In this document: positions 1 to 9,928 of the stretch, in pieces
Numbering within the stretch: the stretch's first letter is position 1
Layout of the letters: each line of letters opens with the position of its first letter
Origin: Bacillus cereus group sp. RP43
Lineage (GTDB): Bacteria > Bacillota > Bacilli > Bacillales > Bacillaceae_G
Reading direction: 5' to 3'
DNA: 64,000 bases
Assembly (NCBI RefSeq): GCF_040459645.1
Contig: NZ_JARVHQ010000001.1
Location: 1,736,001-1,800,000 of the forward strand
Position numbers and translations under genes: made by a program
The notes under the pieces: model-generated
Told to the model about the DNA's origin: nothing
The model's input: the letters and a program-made list of their open reading frames with translations, nothing else
Databases searched by the model: none

Positions 1-34
1 GGCTGCTTGAAAATGTCTAAGCAGCCGTTTTTTT
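1..34 (+). terminator. Rho-independent terminator of an upstream gene
   Basis: GGCTGCTT (1-8) pairs with AAGCAGCC (19-26) and a run of seven T follows. It faces the plus strand, so it ends a gene lying before the window. Confidence 0.8.
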
Positions 35-43
35 ATATAAGAA

Positions 44-295
44 TTATTGAAAAGGGTAAATTGTTTTACCTGTAATAATTTTATATGCGGTGCAAAATTG
101 AGTTTGCATATACTCTGTATTTTTATTTTCTGGATGTAACGCTGTTTCTTGAAGAGTAGAATGAAAGGAACGTAGTAAACAATTTAGTGCGAAGTATAAT
201 TCTTCTTGTGAACAATTTTGTTCTTTTGTAGCAGTAGCTAAAATAAGGTCTTTTATTAATAATGGAAAATCGATAGTCGCTTGTTTCATAGTCAT
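44..295 (-). CDS. Small hypothetical protein, 83 aa
   Basis: I do not recognise this family. The product is soluble and mostly helical in appearance, with no signal peptide, membrane segment or metal-binding motif. The start at 295 is preceded by a GAGAGGGTG ribosome-binding site; a second ATG two codons later (MTMKQ) is also possible. It is convergent with the upstream gene's terminator and divergent from miaA. Codon use looks like the surrounding core genes, so I take it as real, without a function. Confidence 0.6.
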   Translation of the reverse strand: MTMKQATIDFPLLIKDLILATATKEQNCSQEELYFALNCLLRSFHSTLQETALHPENKNTEYMQTQFCTAYKIITGKTIYPFQ

Positions 296-472
296 TGCAC
301 CCTCTCCGAGCTATTTTTTATCATGTATATGCAGAATTGGACAAGCTATGCTCTTTTTTTTATGTATAATTTCATGTACTGGATTCAAAGAACTTGCAAT
401 CATGCCGTTAAAATTGGTAAGATTGGGTATAATCAATAGATGGAGTATATTACATAAAGAGAGTTGAATGAT

Positions 473-1426
473 ATGGGAGAAGTGCAACATGAAAAAGTTG
501 CTGTCATCATTGGGCCAACTGCTGTCGGGAAGACGAAATTAAGTATCGATCTTGCAAAAGCGTTCAATGGTGAGATTATTAGTGGTGATTCCATGCAAAT
601 TTATCGTACGATGGATATCGGGACTGCAAAGGTGACGACAGATGAGATGGACGGAATTCCGCATTATATGATTGATATAAAAGATCCGGAAGATTCATTT
701 TCTGTGGCGGAATTTCAAGAACGTGTCCGTAAGTGCATTCGAGAAATTACAGAGCGCGGGAAATTACCAATTATTGTTGGTGGAACCGGTCTCTATATAC
801 AATCTGTTCTATTCGATTACCAGTTTACAGATGAGGCTGGGGACGCTACATACCGAGAACAGATGGAAAAGTTATCATTAGAACACGGTGCGGAATATGT
901 ACATAAAAAGTTGCAAGAAGTAGATCCAGAAAGTGCGGAGCGTATTCATGCCAATAATGTAAGGCGTGTTATTCGGGCGTTAGAAATTTTTCACACGACG
1001 GGTGAAAAAATGAGTAACCAGCTCGAAAAACAAGAAAATGAGTTACTGTACGATGTTTCATTAATTGGCTTGACAATGGATCGAGAAATGCTATACGATC
1101 GCATTAACTTACGTGTTAACCTAATGATTGAACAAGGTTTATTAGAAGAAGTAAAAGGTCTACATGAAAGAGGAGTGCGAGATTGTCAATCTATTCAAGC
1201 GATTGGTTATAAAGAGATATATGATTATTTTGAGAATCGTGTATCTTTAGAAGAAGCGGTATCACAATTAAAGACGAATTCACGCCGTTATGCCAAACGT
1301 CAATTAACGTGGTTCCGTAATAAGATGGATGTCACGTGGTTCGATGTTACTGATGGTGAAAAAACGTCAGAAATTTTACGATACATAGAAGGAAAGCTAC
1401 AACTAAAGTCGAATAATAGTAAGTAG
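473..1426 (+). CDS. miaA: tRNA dimethylallyltransferase MiaA
   Basis: Transfers the dimethylallyl group from DMAPP to N6 of A37 in tRNAs that read UNN codons, the first step toward ms2i6A. A P-loop GPTAVGKT is at about residues 14-21, followed by SGDSMQIYR, the GGTGLYIQ motif, and the C-terminal QAIGYKE and TNSRRYAKRQLTWFR segments typical of the family. The 317-residue product from ATG 473 matches the length I recall for B. cereus MiaA. An in-frame TTG at 464 would add three residues but abuts the AAAGAGAG ribosome-binding site, so 473 is preferred. hfq follows after 21 bp, the usual miaA-hfq pair. Confidence 0.95.
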   Translation: MGEVQHEKVAVIIGPTAVGKTKLSIDLAKAFNGEIISGDSMQIYRTMDIGTAKVTTDEMDGIPHYMIDIKDPEDSFSVAEFQERVRKCIREITERGKLPIIVGGTGLYIQSVLFDYQFTDEAGDATYREQMEKLSLEHGAEYVHKKLQEVDPESAERIHANNVRRVIRALEIFHTTGEKMSNQLEKQENELLYDVSLIGLTMDREMLYDRINLRVNLMIEQGLLEEVKGLHERGVRDCQSIQAIGYKEIYDYFENRVSLEEAVSQLKTNSRRYAKRQLTWFRNKMDVTWFDVTDGEKTSEILRYIEGKLQLKSNNSK

Positions 1427-1447
1427 AGAAAAAGAGGAGGATTCGAC

Positions 1448-1672
1448 ATGAAGCAATCAATCAATATTCAAGATCAGTTTTTAAATCAACTCCGTAAAGA
1501 GAATACGTTCGTTACGCTGTACTTATTAAATGGTTTCCAGCTTCGTGGATTAATTAAAGGTTTTGATAACTTTACAGTCCTGCTGGAAACAGAAGGTAAG
1601 CAACAGCTTATTTATAAACATGCAATTTCTACATTTGTACCACAAAAAAATGTTTCAATTGAATTAGAGTAG
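1448..1672 (+). CDS. hfq: RNA-binding protein Hfq
   Basis: Sm-like protein that forms a hexameric ring and binds small RNAs and A/U-rich mRNA. The 74-residue product is the usual Firmicute length. The Sm1 segment ([20 protein letters not shown]) and the Sm2 motif YKHAIST (KH dyad, residues near 57-58) are present. The acidic tail is very short, as in other Bacillus Hfq. It has a strong AGAGGAGGA ribosome-binding site and follows miaA in an apparent operon, with a terminator 20 bp after its stop. Confidence 0.96.
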
Positions 1673-1694
1673 TAATGAATGATTGTACATAACA

Positions 1695-1724
1695 AAAAAG
1701 AGCGAGTTTCTCGCTCTTTTTTTA
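1695..1724. terminator. Bidirectional terminator between hfq and the collagen-like gene
   Basis: AAAGAGCGAG, a short loop, then CTCGCTCTTT is flanked by A and T runs on both sides. It can end hfq on the plus strand and the convergent collagen-like gene on the minus strand. Confidence 0.85.
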
Positions 1725-1751
1725 TTTGCCATAAACAATAAATAGTGAAAT

Positions 1752-4700
1752 TTAAGCGATTCTAAATACAGTAAGTCGGATGTTAGTGTTGCCTGTTTCG
1801 GGAATTGTAATTTCACTAAGGGTAGATTTGACAGAAATATTTGTGCTAGCTGCTAACGTTTCAATTGTAGTAAATGAAAGTGAGTCGCCTATTAGATTTG
1901 AAGAGAAGTTGTCAGTTGCGGCTGCTCCATTTATTGAAATTCCTACTCCGAGCGGAGCACATCCTGGTGCAGTTGTAGAGATGGATACGCTAATTACATA
2001 AATACCAGCGTTGATAACAGTAACTGTATCTGTGCCGTTGAAGATAATATTGTTTACGTTAATTGCAGTACTAAAAATAAAGTTATTAAATTGGAGTACT
2101 GTTTGTTGGATGTTGTTTGTTACAACGATTGTCGCTACTGGGAAGCTAGGTCCAGTAGGTCCGGTAACTCCTATACCGGTAGCACCCGTTGGTCCTTGAA
2201 CACCTTGAGGTCCAGTAGCACCCGTGTTACCTTGAGCACCTTGAGGTCCAGTAGCACCCGCTGGTCCTTGAGCGCCTTGAGGTCCGGTAGCACCCGTGTT
2301 ACCTTGAGCACCTTGAGGTCCGGTAGCACCCGTGTTACCTTGAGCACCTTGAGGTCCAGTAGCACCCGCTGGTCCTTGAGCGCCTTGAGGTCCGGTAGCA
2401 CCCGTGTTACCTTGAGCACCTTGAGGTCCGGTAGCACCCGTGTTACCTTGAATACCTTGAGGTCCAGTAGGTCCAGGAGGCCCGCCAGAAGGTCCAGTAG
2501 GTCCGGTAACTCCTATACCAGTAGCACCTGTGTTACCTTGAACACCTTGAGGTCCGGTAGCACCTGTGTTACCTTGAACACCTTGAGGTCCGGTAGCACC
2601 CGTGTTACCTTGAATACCTTGAGGTCCGGTAGCACCCGTGTTACCTTGAGCGCCTTGAGGTCCGGTAGCACCCGTGTTACCTTGAACACCTTGAGGTCCA
2701 GTAGCACCCGCTGGTCCTTGAGCGCCTTGAGGTCCGGTAGCACCCGTGTTACCTTGAATACCTTGAGGTCCGGTAGCACCCGTGTTACCTTGAACACCTT
2801 GAGGTCCGGTAGCACCTGTGTTACCTTGAACACCTTGAGGTCCAGTAGCACCCGCTGGTCCTTGAGCGCCTTGAGGTCCAGTAGCACCCGTATTACCTTG
2901 AGCACCTTGAGGTCCGGTAGCACCCGTGTTACCTTGCGCACCTTGAGGTCCGGTAGCACCTGTGTTACCTTGAACACCTTGAGGTCCAGTAGGTCCAGGA
3001 GGCCCACCAGAAGGTCCAGTAGGTCCGGTAACTCCTATACCAGTAGCACCCGTGTTACCTTGAACACCTTGAGGTCCGGTAGCACCCGTGTTACCTTGAG
3101 CGCCTTGAGGTCCAGTGGAACCGGTAGCACCCGTGTTACCTTGAACACCTTGAGGTCCAGTGGAACCAGTAGCACCCGTGTTACCTTGAACACCTTGAGG
3201 TCCGGTAGCGCCCGTGTTACCTTGAATACCTTGAGGTCCAGTGGAACCGGTAGCACCCGTGTTACCTTGAACACCTTGAGGCCCAGTGGAACCAGTAGCA
3301 CCCGTGTTACCTTGAACACCTTGAGGTCCAGTGGAACCAGTAGCACCCGTGTTACCTTGAGCGCCTTGAGGTCCAGTGGAACCGGTAGCACCCGTGTTAC
3401 CTTGAACACCTTGAGGTCCAGTGGAACCGGTAGCACCCGTGTTACCCTGTGCACCTTGAGGTCCGGTAGCACCCGTGTTACCTTGAGCGCCTTGAGGTCC
3501 GGTAGCACCCGTGTTACCTTGAGCACCCTGAGGTCCGGTAGCACCCGTGTTACCTTGAGCGCCTTGAGGTCCAGTGGAACCGGTAGCACCCGTGTTACCT
3601 TGAACACCTTGAGGTCCAGTGGAACCGGTAGCACCCGTGTTACCTTGAACACCTTGAGGTCCGGTAGCACCTGTGTTACCTTGAGGTCCAGTGGAACCAG
3701 TAGCACCCGTGTTACCCTGTGCACCTTGAGGTCCGGTAGCACCCGTGTTACCTTGAGCGCCTTGAGGTCCGGTAGCACCCGTGTTACCTTGAGCACCCTG
3801 AGGTCCGGTAGCACCCGTGTTACCTTGAGCGCCTTGAGGTCCAGTGGAACCAGTAGCACCCGTGTTACCTTGAACACCTTGAGGTCCAGTGGAACCGGTA
3901 GCACCCGTGTTACCTTGAACACCTTGAGGTCCAGTGGAACCGGTAGCACCCGTGTTACCTTGAACACCTTGAGGTCCGGTAGCACCTGTGTTACCTTGAG
4001 GCCCAGTGGAACCAGTAGCACCCGTGTTACCTTGCGCACCTTGAGATCCAGTGGAACCAGTAGCACCCGTGTTACCTTGAACACCTTGAGGTCCAGTAGA
4101 ACCAGTAGTACCTGTGTTACCTTGCGCACCTTGAGATCCAGTGGAACCAGTAGCACCCGTGTTACCTTGAACACCTTGAGGCCCAGTGGAACCAGTAGCA
4201 CCCGTGTTACCTTGAATACCTTGAGGTCCAGTGGAACCAGTAGCACCTGTGTTACCTTGAATACCCTGAGGTCCAGTAGCACCTGTGTTACCTTGAACAC
4301 CTTGAGGTCCGGTAGCGCCAGTAGCGCCCGTGTTACCTCTAGGCCCAGTGGAACCAGTAGCGCCCGTGTTACCTCTAGGCCCAGTGGAACCAGTAGCGCC
4401 CGTGTTACCTCTAGGCCCAGTGGAACCAGTAGCGCCCGTGTTACCTCTAGGCCCAGTGGAACCAGTAGCGCCCGTGTTACCTCTAGGCCCAGTGGAACCA
4501 GTAGCGCCCGTGTTACCTCTAGGCCCAGTGGAACCAGTAGCGCCCGTGTTACCTCTAGGCCCAGTGGAACCAGTAGCGCCCGTGTTACCTCTAGGCCCAG
4601 TGGAACCAGTAGCGCCCGTGTTACCTCTAGGCCCAGTGGAACCAGTAGCGCCCGTGTTACCTCTAGGCCCAGTGGAACCAGTAGCGCCCGTGTTACCTCT

Positions 4701-5519
4701 AGGACCGGTAGCACCAGTAGCACCCGTGTTACCTCTAGGCCCAGTGGAACCAGTAGCGCCCGTGTTACCTCTAGGACCGGTAGCACCAGTAGCGCCCGTG
4801 TTACCTCTAGGACCGGTAGCACCAGTAGCACCCGTGTTACCTCTAGGCCCAGTGGAACCAGTAGCGCCCGTGTTACCTCTAGGACCGGTAGCACCAGTAG
4901 CGCCCGTGTTACCTCTAGGTCCAGTGGAACCAGTAGCGCCCGTGTTACCTCTAGGACCGGTAGCGCCAGTAGCGCCCGTGTTACCTCTAGGACCGGTAGC
5001 GCCAGTAGCGCCCGTATTACCTTGAGGTCCAGTAGGTCCAGTAGGTCCTCTGCCGAACGAAGCTGAATTAACTAGAGTAGTTTGTAATTCTGCTATTAAT
5101 TTAAGAAGCTCTTGAAGCGTGCAAGAGTCGATTCGGAATAGTTTTGTAATGTATAGTATATAATTAATTAGGTTTTGAAGTTCAATAAATACAGCACTTG
5201 CTACGAAGGTTGGATTTTTTAATATAGTTATTAAGTTTTTAATGATGGCTAATCCTTGTGCTTTCAGAGCGGAAGTAGTGTCTAGTGAACAGATGAATTT
5301 GCTTAGTAGGTGCAATGTATCTATTAGATTCTCAATGTTTTTGGGAGATGGATTGGCGAAAAGTTTAGGGATTATTTTTATTAAATCGTTAATGATTGCA
5401 CGGAATGTTCTAATTTGCGCTTTAGTAATTGGAATCGTTGGGGTAGTTGGAATTCGTCCAGCGCTAGTTGGAAAGCAGGGATTGGAGTGTTTATTTTGAT
5501 TGTCGTTAAAGCGAGACAT
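1752..5519 (-). CDS. Giant BclA-type collagen-like exosporium glycoprotein
   Basis: A 1255-residue protein in three parts. Residues 1-155 form a helical N-terminal domain ([17 protein letters not shown] then an Ile/Leu-rich stretch). Residues about 157-1125 are an almost unbroken Gly-X-Y collagen-like region made of GNTGATG-type triplets. Residues 1126-1255 resemble the BclA-type C1q/TNF-like jelly-roll head, ending RLTVFRIA. Proteins of this kind trimerise as hair-like nap filaments on the spore exosporium and are O-glycosylated on Thr in the collagen region. The closest match I recall is the bclC-type gene near hfq in B. anthracis. The usual exosporium leader (LVGPTLPPIPP) is not seen. The start has an AAAGGAGAG ribosome-binding site. 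Repeat number probably varies between strains. Confidence 0.88.
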   Translation of the reverse strand: MSRFNDNQNKHSNPCFPTSAGRIPTTPTIPITKAQIRTFRAIINDLIKIIPKLFANPSPKNIENLIDTLHLLSKFICSLDTTSALKAQGLAIIKNLITILKNPTFVASAVFIELQNLINYILYITKLFRIDSCTLQELLKLIAELQTTLVNSASFGRGPTGPTGPQGNTGATGATGPRGNTGATGATGPRGNTGATGSTGPRGNTGATGATGPRGNTGATGSTGPRGNTGATGATGPRGNTGATGATGPRGNTGATGSTGPRGNTGATGATGPRGNTGATGSTGPRGNTGATGSTGPRGNTGATGSTGPRGNTGATGSTGPRGNTGATGSTGPRGNTGATGSTGPRGNTGATGSTGPRGNTGATGSTGPRGNTGATGSTGPRGNTGATGSTGPRGNTGATGATGPQGVQGNTGATGPQGIQGNTGATGSTGPQGIQGNTGATGSTGPQGVQGNTGATGSTGSQGAQGNTGTTGSTGPQGVQGNTGATGSTGSQGAQGNTGATGSTGPQGNTGATGPQGVQGNTGATGSTGPQGVQGNTGATGSTGPQGVQGNTGATGSTGPQGAQGNTGATGPQGAQGNTGATGPQGAQGNTGATGPQGAQGNTGATGSTGPQGNTGATGPQGVQGNTGATGSTGPQGVQGNTGATGSTGPQGAQGNTGATGPQGAQGNTGATGPQGAQGNTGATGPQGAQGNTGATGSTGPQGVQGNTGATGSTGPQGAQGNTGATGSTGPQGVQGNTGATGSTGPQGVQGNTGATGSTGPQGIQGNTGATGPQGVQGNTGATGSTGPQGVQGNTGATGSTGPQGAQGNTGATGPQGVQGNTGATGIGVTGPTGPSGGPPGPTGPQGVQGNTGATGPQGAQGNTGATGPQGAQGNTGATGPQGAQGPAGATGPQGVQGNTGATGPQGVQGNTGATGPQGIQGNTGATGPQGAQGPAGATGPQGVQGNTGATGPQGAQGNTGATGPQGIQGNTGATGPQGVQGNTGATGPQGVQGNTGATGIGVTGPTGPSGGPPGPTGPQGIQGNTGATGPQGAQGNTGATGPQGAQGPAGATGPQGAQGNTGATGPQGAQGNTGATGPQGAQGPAGATGPQGAQGNTGATGPQGVQGPTGATGIGVTGPTGPSFPVATIVVTNNIQQTVLQFNNFIFSTAINVNNIIFNGTDTVTVINAGIYVISVSISTTAPGCAPLGVGISINGAAATDNFSSNLIGDSLSFTTIETLAASTNISVKSTLSEITIPETGNTNIRLTVFRIA
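2160..5060 (-). repeat. Collagen-coding tandem repeats, with a 36-bp unit in the 5' part
   Basis: The whole Gly-X-Y region is built from near-identical DNA units. From about 4320 to 5020 a 36-bp unit encoding [12 protein letters not shown] or [12 protein letters not shown] repeats head to tail. From 2160 to 4320 units of 27 and 36 bp encode GPQG(V/A/I)[28 protein letters not shown] module recurs as a higher-order spacer near 2460-2520 and 2990-3050. Unit identity is high enough for slippage or recombination. Confidence 0.93.
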
Positions 5520-5561
5520 TAAATCTCTCCTTTCTAATAAGAATGTGAACGAAACTCATCA

Positions 5562-5590
5562 TAGTAGATGCAGGGAATGGTTAAATGGTC
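5562..5590 (-). promoter_or_regulatory. Possible sigma-K-type promoter of the collagen-like gene
   Basis: On the minus strand CATCTACTA (5562-5570) differs by one base from the sigma-K -10 pattern CATANNNTA and lies 16 bases after GACC. This suits a spore-coat or exosporium gene expressed late in the mother cell, but the match is weak. Confidence 0.28.
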
Positions 5591-5621
5591 ATAGTGAAAT
5601 TAATTGTTTCGAGAAAAAAAT

Positions 5622-5655
5622 AAAAAAACGCCTTATTATAGGGCGTTTTTTTTAT
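5622..5655 (-). terminator. Terminator overlapping the end of the recombinase gene
   Basis: On the minus strand AAAAAACGCC, the loop CTATAATAA and GGCGTTTTTT form a hairpin with a T run. The last codons and stop of the recombinase-like gene (stop 5636-5638) lie inside it. Confidence 0.75.
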
Positions 5656-6598
5656 TTTCAGCATATTGATAATATCGTTTTAGTGAAATTTTTGATTTGA
5701 AGCCAACTAATTTTATGATCTCTGGCTCTGGGGTTTGTTTTTTTATTAGGCGTAAAATAAACGTGTTCCGGAAATGTTGTCCAGAAATGCCTTTACGTAA
5801 ATTCGCTCTTGCTACTTCAAGTCGGATCATTTTTTGAATAGCGATTTCTGTTAGTGCTTTTGGTGCGTCGTTTTCATATACCCATCTGTATGTTCCGCGG
5901 TTAAAATCGAATGCAACAAACAACGGATCATTACTATGGTATTTAGGACGAACTGGTTCTGGAATACTTTTATAATATGTGTACAGTTGTTTTTTGTCTT
6001 CGGTTGCTAATGTGATTGTTCTTTCTACTCCTGCGGTTGCTGGAATAGAAAGTGTATTAGTTTCAAAATGAACGTGATGCATAGTTAATGCTGTAAGTTC
6101 CTGTAAGGATAGTCCGTAGTCGATCAAGAGACTTAAAATGGCGATATTACGATCCATTAATAATGGACGAACAGGACGTTGTTTTTCTGAAAGTCCTTCT
6201 AATGAAGTGACTATATGCTTTAATCTTTTTTCTTCATCGTATGAAATGAAATCTTCATTACGCAATGCACGGTTGGGTTGAATAGTAATTTCCATATTCT
6301 TTAATGGATTTGGAATGTTAAGAAAATGATGCATTCTATTTAATACAATAAATACACGATGCATTGTTTTCTCAGAGTAGTGTCGATTCTTTTTTAAGTC
6401 TGAAAAGTAATCTTCATAGTCTTTTGTACAAAGTGTTGCCCATATATTACTGGAAGGGAGCTTTTTGTTTTTTTCTAACCAATGTCCAAAATCTTCAATG
6501 TCATAAACATAACGTTTAATGGTTGAAGACTTTCGGCCTTTATTCAATAAAAAAATAGAAAAGGCTTGTATTGTATCATGGAATTCCGTTGTTTCCAT
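5636..6598 (-). CDS. Tyrosine recombinase/integrase-family protein, active site degenerate
   Basis: The 320-residue product has the XerC/XerD layout: an N-terminal SAM-like core-binding domain (about 1-110) and a C-terminal catalytic fold (about 145-310). Aligned by eye with XerD, the first active-site Arg (GLRVSEL) is Ser in GLSLQEL, the beta-hairpin Lys region reads ATAGVER, the HxxR box reads QHFRNTF (His to Gln, Arg kept), and the later LLGHS His is Phe (LVGFKS). Only the second Arg and the Tyr (KRYYQY) remain. This suggests a DNA-binding protein that no longer recombines DNA. The start has a weak upstream GGTGG site. It sits alone between the collagen-like gene and spoVK, apparently as a core gene and not beside an att site. 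Confidence 0.82.
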   Translation of the reverse strand: METTEFHDTIQAFSIFLLNKGRKSSTIKRYVYDIEDFGHWLEKNKKLPSSNIWATLCTKDYEDYFSDLKKNRHYSEKTMHRVFIVLNRMHHFLNIPNPLKNMEITIQPNRALRNEDFISYDEEKRLKHIVTSLEGLSEKQRPVRPLLMDRNIAILSLLIDYGLSLQELTALTMHHVHFETNTLSIPATAGVERTITLATEDKKQLYTYYKSIPEPVRPKYHSNDPLFVAFDFNRGTYRWVYENDAPKALTEIAIQKMIRLEVARANLRKGISGQHFRNTFILRLIKKQTPEPEIIKLVGFKSKISLKRYYQYAENKKNAL

Positions 6599-6711
6599 AG
6601 TCCCACCACCTTAATTATTTCTTATATTATAGCAAACTTTTCTGAAAATAGGCATTCGCAAGGGGGACGGGAATAATAATATTTGGTGAGTGGATAAAAT
6701 GAGGTGATTAT

Positions 6712-7668
6712 ATGGAACAATCTATGCGTAAGAAAAATAACAATCAAATTAATATTGTGTTAAACCATCGAAAGAAAATTTCGTTACCGGCAGCAGAAAA
6801 CAAAACGGAAATTTCAAGTGAAACCACTACTAAACATGAAATGTTGCAGAGAATTGAAGAAGAGATGGGAAAGCTTGTTGGAATGGATGAAATAAAAAAG
6901 ATAATAAAAGAAATTTATGCTTGGATTTATGTAAATAAAAAAAGGCAAGAGGTGGGGTTGAAGTCTGAGAAGCAAGTGCTTCACATGTTATTTAGGGGGA
7001 ATCCCGGTACTGGGAAGACAACCGTTGCTAGAATGATAGGGAAATTGTTGTTTGAGATGAATATTTTATCGAAGGGGCATTTAGTTGAAGCTGAACGTGC
7101 TGATCTTGTAGGTGAGTATATCGGTCATACAGCGCAAAAGACAAGAGATTTAATAAAGAAGGCTATGGGAGGTATTTTATTTATTGATGAAGCGTATTCA
7201 TTAGCGCGGGGTGGAGAGAAGGATTTTGGGAAGGAAGCTATTGATACACTTGTGAAGCATATGGAAGATAAGCAGCACGGTTTTGTATTAATTTTAGCTG
7301 GATATTCAAGAGAGATGAATCATTTTCTTTCATTAAATCCAGGATTACAATCTCGTTTTCCATTTATTATTGAATTTGCGGATTACTCGGTAAATCAGTT
7401 GTTGGAAATTGGAAAGAGAATGTATGAAGAGCGTGAATATCAGTTGTCAAAAGAAGCAGAGTGGAAATTTAGAGATCATTTACACGCGGTAAAGTATTCG
7501 TCACAAATTACATCGTTTAGTAATGGGCGATACGTACGGAATATTGTTGAAAAATCAATTCGCACACAAGCTATGCGATTGTTACAAGAGGATACTTATG
7601 ATAAATATGATTTAATTGGGATATCAAGTATGGATTTGATGCTTGAAGAGGAGACGCACAGTACGTAA
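6712..7668 (+). CDS. spoVK: Stage V sporulation protein K, AAA+ ATPase
   Basis: CbxX/CfqX-type AAA+ ATPase needed in the mother cell for spore maturation. Walker A GNPGTGKTT (about residue 100), Walker B GGILFIDEAYSL (about 150) and an arginine-finger region (LNPGLQSRFPF) are visible. The basic 60-residue N-terminus looks disordered. The 318-residue length fits the family. The start has the site ATGAGGTGATT. It is divergent from the recombinase-like gene, and its final codons form one arm of its own terminator. Confidence 0.92.
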   Translation: MEQSMRKKNNNQINIVLNHRKKISLPAAENKTEISSETTTKHEMLQRIEEEMGKLVGMDEIKKIIKEIYAWIYVNKKRQEVGLKSEKQVLHMLFRGNPGTGKTTVARMIGKLLFEMNILSKGHLVEAERADLVGEYIGHTAQKTRDLIKKAMGGILFIDEAYSLARGGEKDFGKEAIDTLVKHMEDKQHGFVLILAGYSREMNHFLSLNPGLQSRFPFIIEFADYSVNQLLEIGKRMYEEREYQLSKEAEWKFRDHLHAVKYSSQITSFSNGRYVRNIVEKSIRTQAMRLLQEDTYDKYDLIGISSMDLMLEEETHST

Positions 7669-7686
7669 ACTGTGCGTCTGTTTTTT
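7653..7686 (+). terminator. Terminator of spoVK
   Basis: GACGCACAGT (7653-7662) pairs with ACTGTGCGTC (7669-7678) around the stop codon, followed by TGTTTTTT. The left arm is coding sequence. Confidence 0.85.
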
Positions 7687-7700
7687 GATGTATAAGTACG

Positions 7701-7838
7701 TTACTCTTTTTTCGCTTTTTCTTGGTAAGATTTATGGAAGTGTTCCATTTTAGCGCTTTTTTCGTGTGCTGAATTAGGATCGTGTGTAATTTGGTCTACT
7801 GAGCTTTTTTGAGCGCCTTTATTAACATGGTTTGTCAT
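7701..7838 (-). CDS. Small conserved-looking protein, 45 aa
   Basis: A 45-codon gene starting MTNHVNKGAQKSSVDQ and ending KSYQEKAKKE. It is hydrophilic and Lys/His/Ser-rich with no hydrophobic segment, somewhat like minor small acid-soluble spore proteins, but I cannot place it in a family. A good AGCGAGGTGAAT ribosome-binding site lies 5 bases before the ATG. It is convergent with spoVK, which is consistent with, but does not prove, a sporulation link. Confidence 0.65.
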   Translation of the reverse strand: MTNHVNKGAQKSSVDQITHDPNSAHEKSAKMEHFHKSYQEKAKKE

Positions 7839-7903
7839 TTGTATTCACCTCGCTTTAAAAATTAGTATTAACATTATGTAAAGAAAAACTCGTTAGAAAA
7901 GAA

Positions 7904-7931
7904 AAACCTCTTTACGATATGTAAAGAGGTT
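7904..7931 (-). terminator. Terminator of the UPF0126 gene
   Basis: AACCTCTTTAC and GTAAAGAGGTT form an 11-bp stem around GATAT. On the minus strand a TTTTTC tract follows, just after the stop of the membrane-protein gene. Confidence 0.85.
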
Positions 7932-7937
7932 AGAGTG

Positions 7938-8561
7938 CTATTTATGCATTGAACGTTCCTTTGTATCGATACGTCTATGCGGTAAATGCCATTTGTAATG
8001 AATAGAAATCATGCGGAAGCAAACAATTAAAATGAATAAGGTGTATAGAGCCCAATCGCTAACGATAATTTTAGCACCAATTAAGAAACCTGCTAAAATC
8101 GTCCAAAACGCATATACTTCAGCTCGGAGGACAAGAGGTTTTCTGCGAGCTAAAAGGTCGCGAATAATACCGCCGCCGATGCCTGTTAAAACAGCAGCTA
8201 CGATTGTAGCGCTAATTGGTAAATCTAGTTTTTGAGCATAGAGTGCTCCTTGTACAGCGAATGCTGATAAACCGATGGCGTCCGTGATGTTTTCCCACTT
8301 TTTCCACTGTCTAATTAACTTATTTGGAAAAAGAAAAATAATCGTCATTGATAATAGTGCGATTTGGAATAACATGTCTTGTTGCCAAAATGCGACGATT
8401 GGATAACCAATTAATAAATTACGAAGGGCACCTCCCCCAAATGCGGTTGCCATTCCTAAAATATATACCCCGAAAATATCATAATCTTCTTCCATTGCAA
8501 CAATGGCTCCGCTTAGTGCGAAGGCGATTGTGCCTATGATGCTAAAAATCTCCCATGCCAT
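7938..8561 (-). CDS. UPF0126/TRIC-type cation channel membrane protein (YvgT-like)
   Basis: The 207-residue protein has about six to seven hydrophobic segments and two internal repeats, each with a glycine-rich kink: GGGALRNLLIG (about residues 47-57) and GGGIIRDLLAR (about 132-142). This duplicated pattern defines the UPF0126 family, whose members are bacterial homologues of trimeric intracellular cation (TRIC) channels; the physiological ion here is unknown. The start has a GGGGGAGAAAATTC ribosome-binding site. It is divergent from hflX. Confidence 0.88.
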   Translation of the reverse strand: MAWEIFSIIGTIAFALSGAIVAMEEDYDIFGVYILGMATAFGGGALRNLLIGYPIVAFWQQDMLFQIALLSMTIIFLFPNKLIRQWKKWENITDAIGLSAFAVQGALYAQKLDLPISATIVAAVLTGIGGGIIRDLLARRKPLVLRAEVYAFWTILAGFLIGAKIIVSDWALYTLFILIVCFRMISIHYKWHLPHRRIDTKERSMHK

Positions 8562-8650
8562 GAATTTTCTCCCCCGCTAACTAGATGAAATATGCTTCCT
8601 CTGCTATTATATTAGAAGGTTTAAATTTCGAAAAGGATGAGTGAACATAT

Positions 8651-9928
8651 TTGATGGAAGAAAAAGAAAAAGTCATATTAGTTGGCTGTCAATTGTCGCA
8701 AGATGATGATGAAAAATTTATGCATTCCATGAAAGAGCTTGTATCGCTAGCAAAGACTGCGCGAGCGGAAGTGTTAGTATCAACGACGCAAAAGCGCCCG
8801 AAGTTTCATCCTGCGACTTATATAGGAAAAGGTAAACTGGAAGAGCTTACGCTGTTAACTGAAGAATTAGAACCAGCTGTTATTATTTTTAACAACGAGT
8901 TAACGCCAAGCCAAATTCGGAATTTATCTTCAGTATTAGATGCGAGAGTGATTGACCGAACGCAGTTAATACTAGATATCTTTGCGCAACGTGCGAAATC
9001 AAGAGAGGGTAAGCTCCAAGTAGAGCTAGCTCAGTTGCAATATACAATGCCGCGCCTTATGGGGCAAGGTTTGTCTTTATCACGTCTCGGTGGTGGAATT
9101 GGTACAAGAGGACCGGGAGAGACGAAGCTTGAAACAGACCGTCGTCATATTCGATCACGTATTGATGAAATAAAGAAGCAACTTGCGATTGTTGTAGAAC
9201 ATCGAAAAAGATATCGTGAGAGAAGGAAAGATAATAAAGTGTTTCAAGTTTCGTTAATTGGGTATACAAATGCAGGAAAATCTACGTTGTTTAATAGATT
9301 AACGGAAGCTGATACGTTTGAAGAAAACTTATTGTTTGCAACGCTAGATCCAACGACGAGAAAGATGCCGTTACCTTATGGTTATACAGTGCTTTTGACT
9401 GATACGGTTGGTTTTATACAAGATTTACCTACGTCATTAATCGCTGCTTTTCGATCTACGTTAGAAGAAGCTGGTGAAGCGGATGTTATTTTACATGTTG
9501 TTGATTCGGCAGATCCTAATTATATAGGGCATGAGCAGACGGTAAAACAATTATTGTCAGACCTTGAAATTAACCATATTCCTATTATTACGTTATATAA
9601 TAAAAAAGATAAATTGCATCAAAACTTCATTCCATTTCCGAAAAGTGATTTCTTAATGACTAGTGCGTTTGAAGAAAGTGATTTACTGCGTATAAAAGAA
9701 GCGATAGAAACGAAGATGAAGGAAGAAATGGATGATTATCAAGTGGAAATTCCTCCGAGTGAAGGTAGATTGTTAACGCTTTTAAAGACAGAAACGTTAT
9801 TAACTAAAATGGAGTTTCTAGAAGATAAATTTGTATATGATTGTACAGGATATATATTTGCTCATTCATCGCTTAATGGGCAATTAAAGAGATTTTTAGT
9901 GGAAGAAGGAGAAAATAATAATGTTTGA
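8651..9928 (+). CDS. hflX: Ribosome-associated GTPase HflX
   Basis: GTPase that binds the 50S subunit and splits stalled or hibernating 70S ribosomes. An N-terminal HflX domain (about 1-190) includes [15 protein letters not shown] and is followed by the G domain: G1 GYTNAGKST (about 204), G3 [11 protein letters not shown]4 NKKD. The TTG at 8651 and ATG at 8654 are adjacent; the AAAGGATG site lies about 14 bases upstream, so either could be used. The end overlaps ynbB by 8 bp, indicating co-transcription, as with ynbA-ynbB in B. subtilis. Confidence 0.95.
   Translation: MMEEKEKVILVGCQLSQDDDEKFMHSMKELVSLAKTARAEVLVSTTQKRPKFHPATYIGKGKLEELTLLTEELEPAVIIFNNELTPSQIRNLSSVLDARVIDRTQLILDIFAQRAKSREGKLQVELAQLQYTMPRLMGQGLSLSRLGGGIGTRGPGETKLETDRRHIRSRIDEIKKQLAIVVEHRKRYRERRKDNKVFQVSLIGYTNAGKSTLFNRLTEADTFEENLLFATLDPTTRKMPLPYGYTVLLTDTVGFIQDLPTSLIAAFRSTLEEAGEADVILHVVDSADPNYIGHEQTVKQLLSDLEINHIPIITLYNKKDKLHQNFIPFPKSDFLMTSAFEESDLLRIKEAIETKMKEEMDDYQVEIPPSEGRLLTLLKTETLLTKMEFLEDKFVYDCTGYIFAHSSLNGQLKRFLVEEGENNNV

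Noticed and set aside
4320..5020. Regular 36-bp units that could look like a CRISPR array
   Set aside because: The units are contiguous with no unique spacers and are in frame with the collagen-like protein.
2091..5066. A 991-codon plus-strand open frame and other long frames across the collagen-like gene
   Set aside because: They are antisense or shifted readings of the 27/36-bp repeats, which keep several frames open; the products are simple repeats and lack a ribosome-binding site.
5636..6598. The recombinase-like gene as the integrase of the glnA prophage
   Set aside because: It lies 6.5 kb outside the repeat-bounded element, beyond glnA itself, and has lost catalytic residues.
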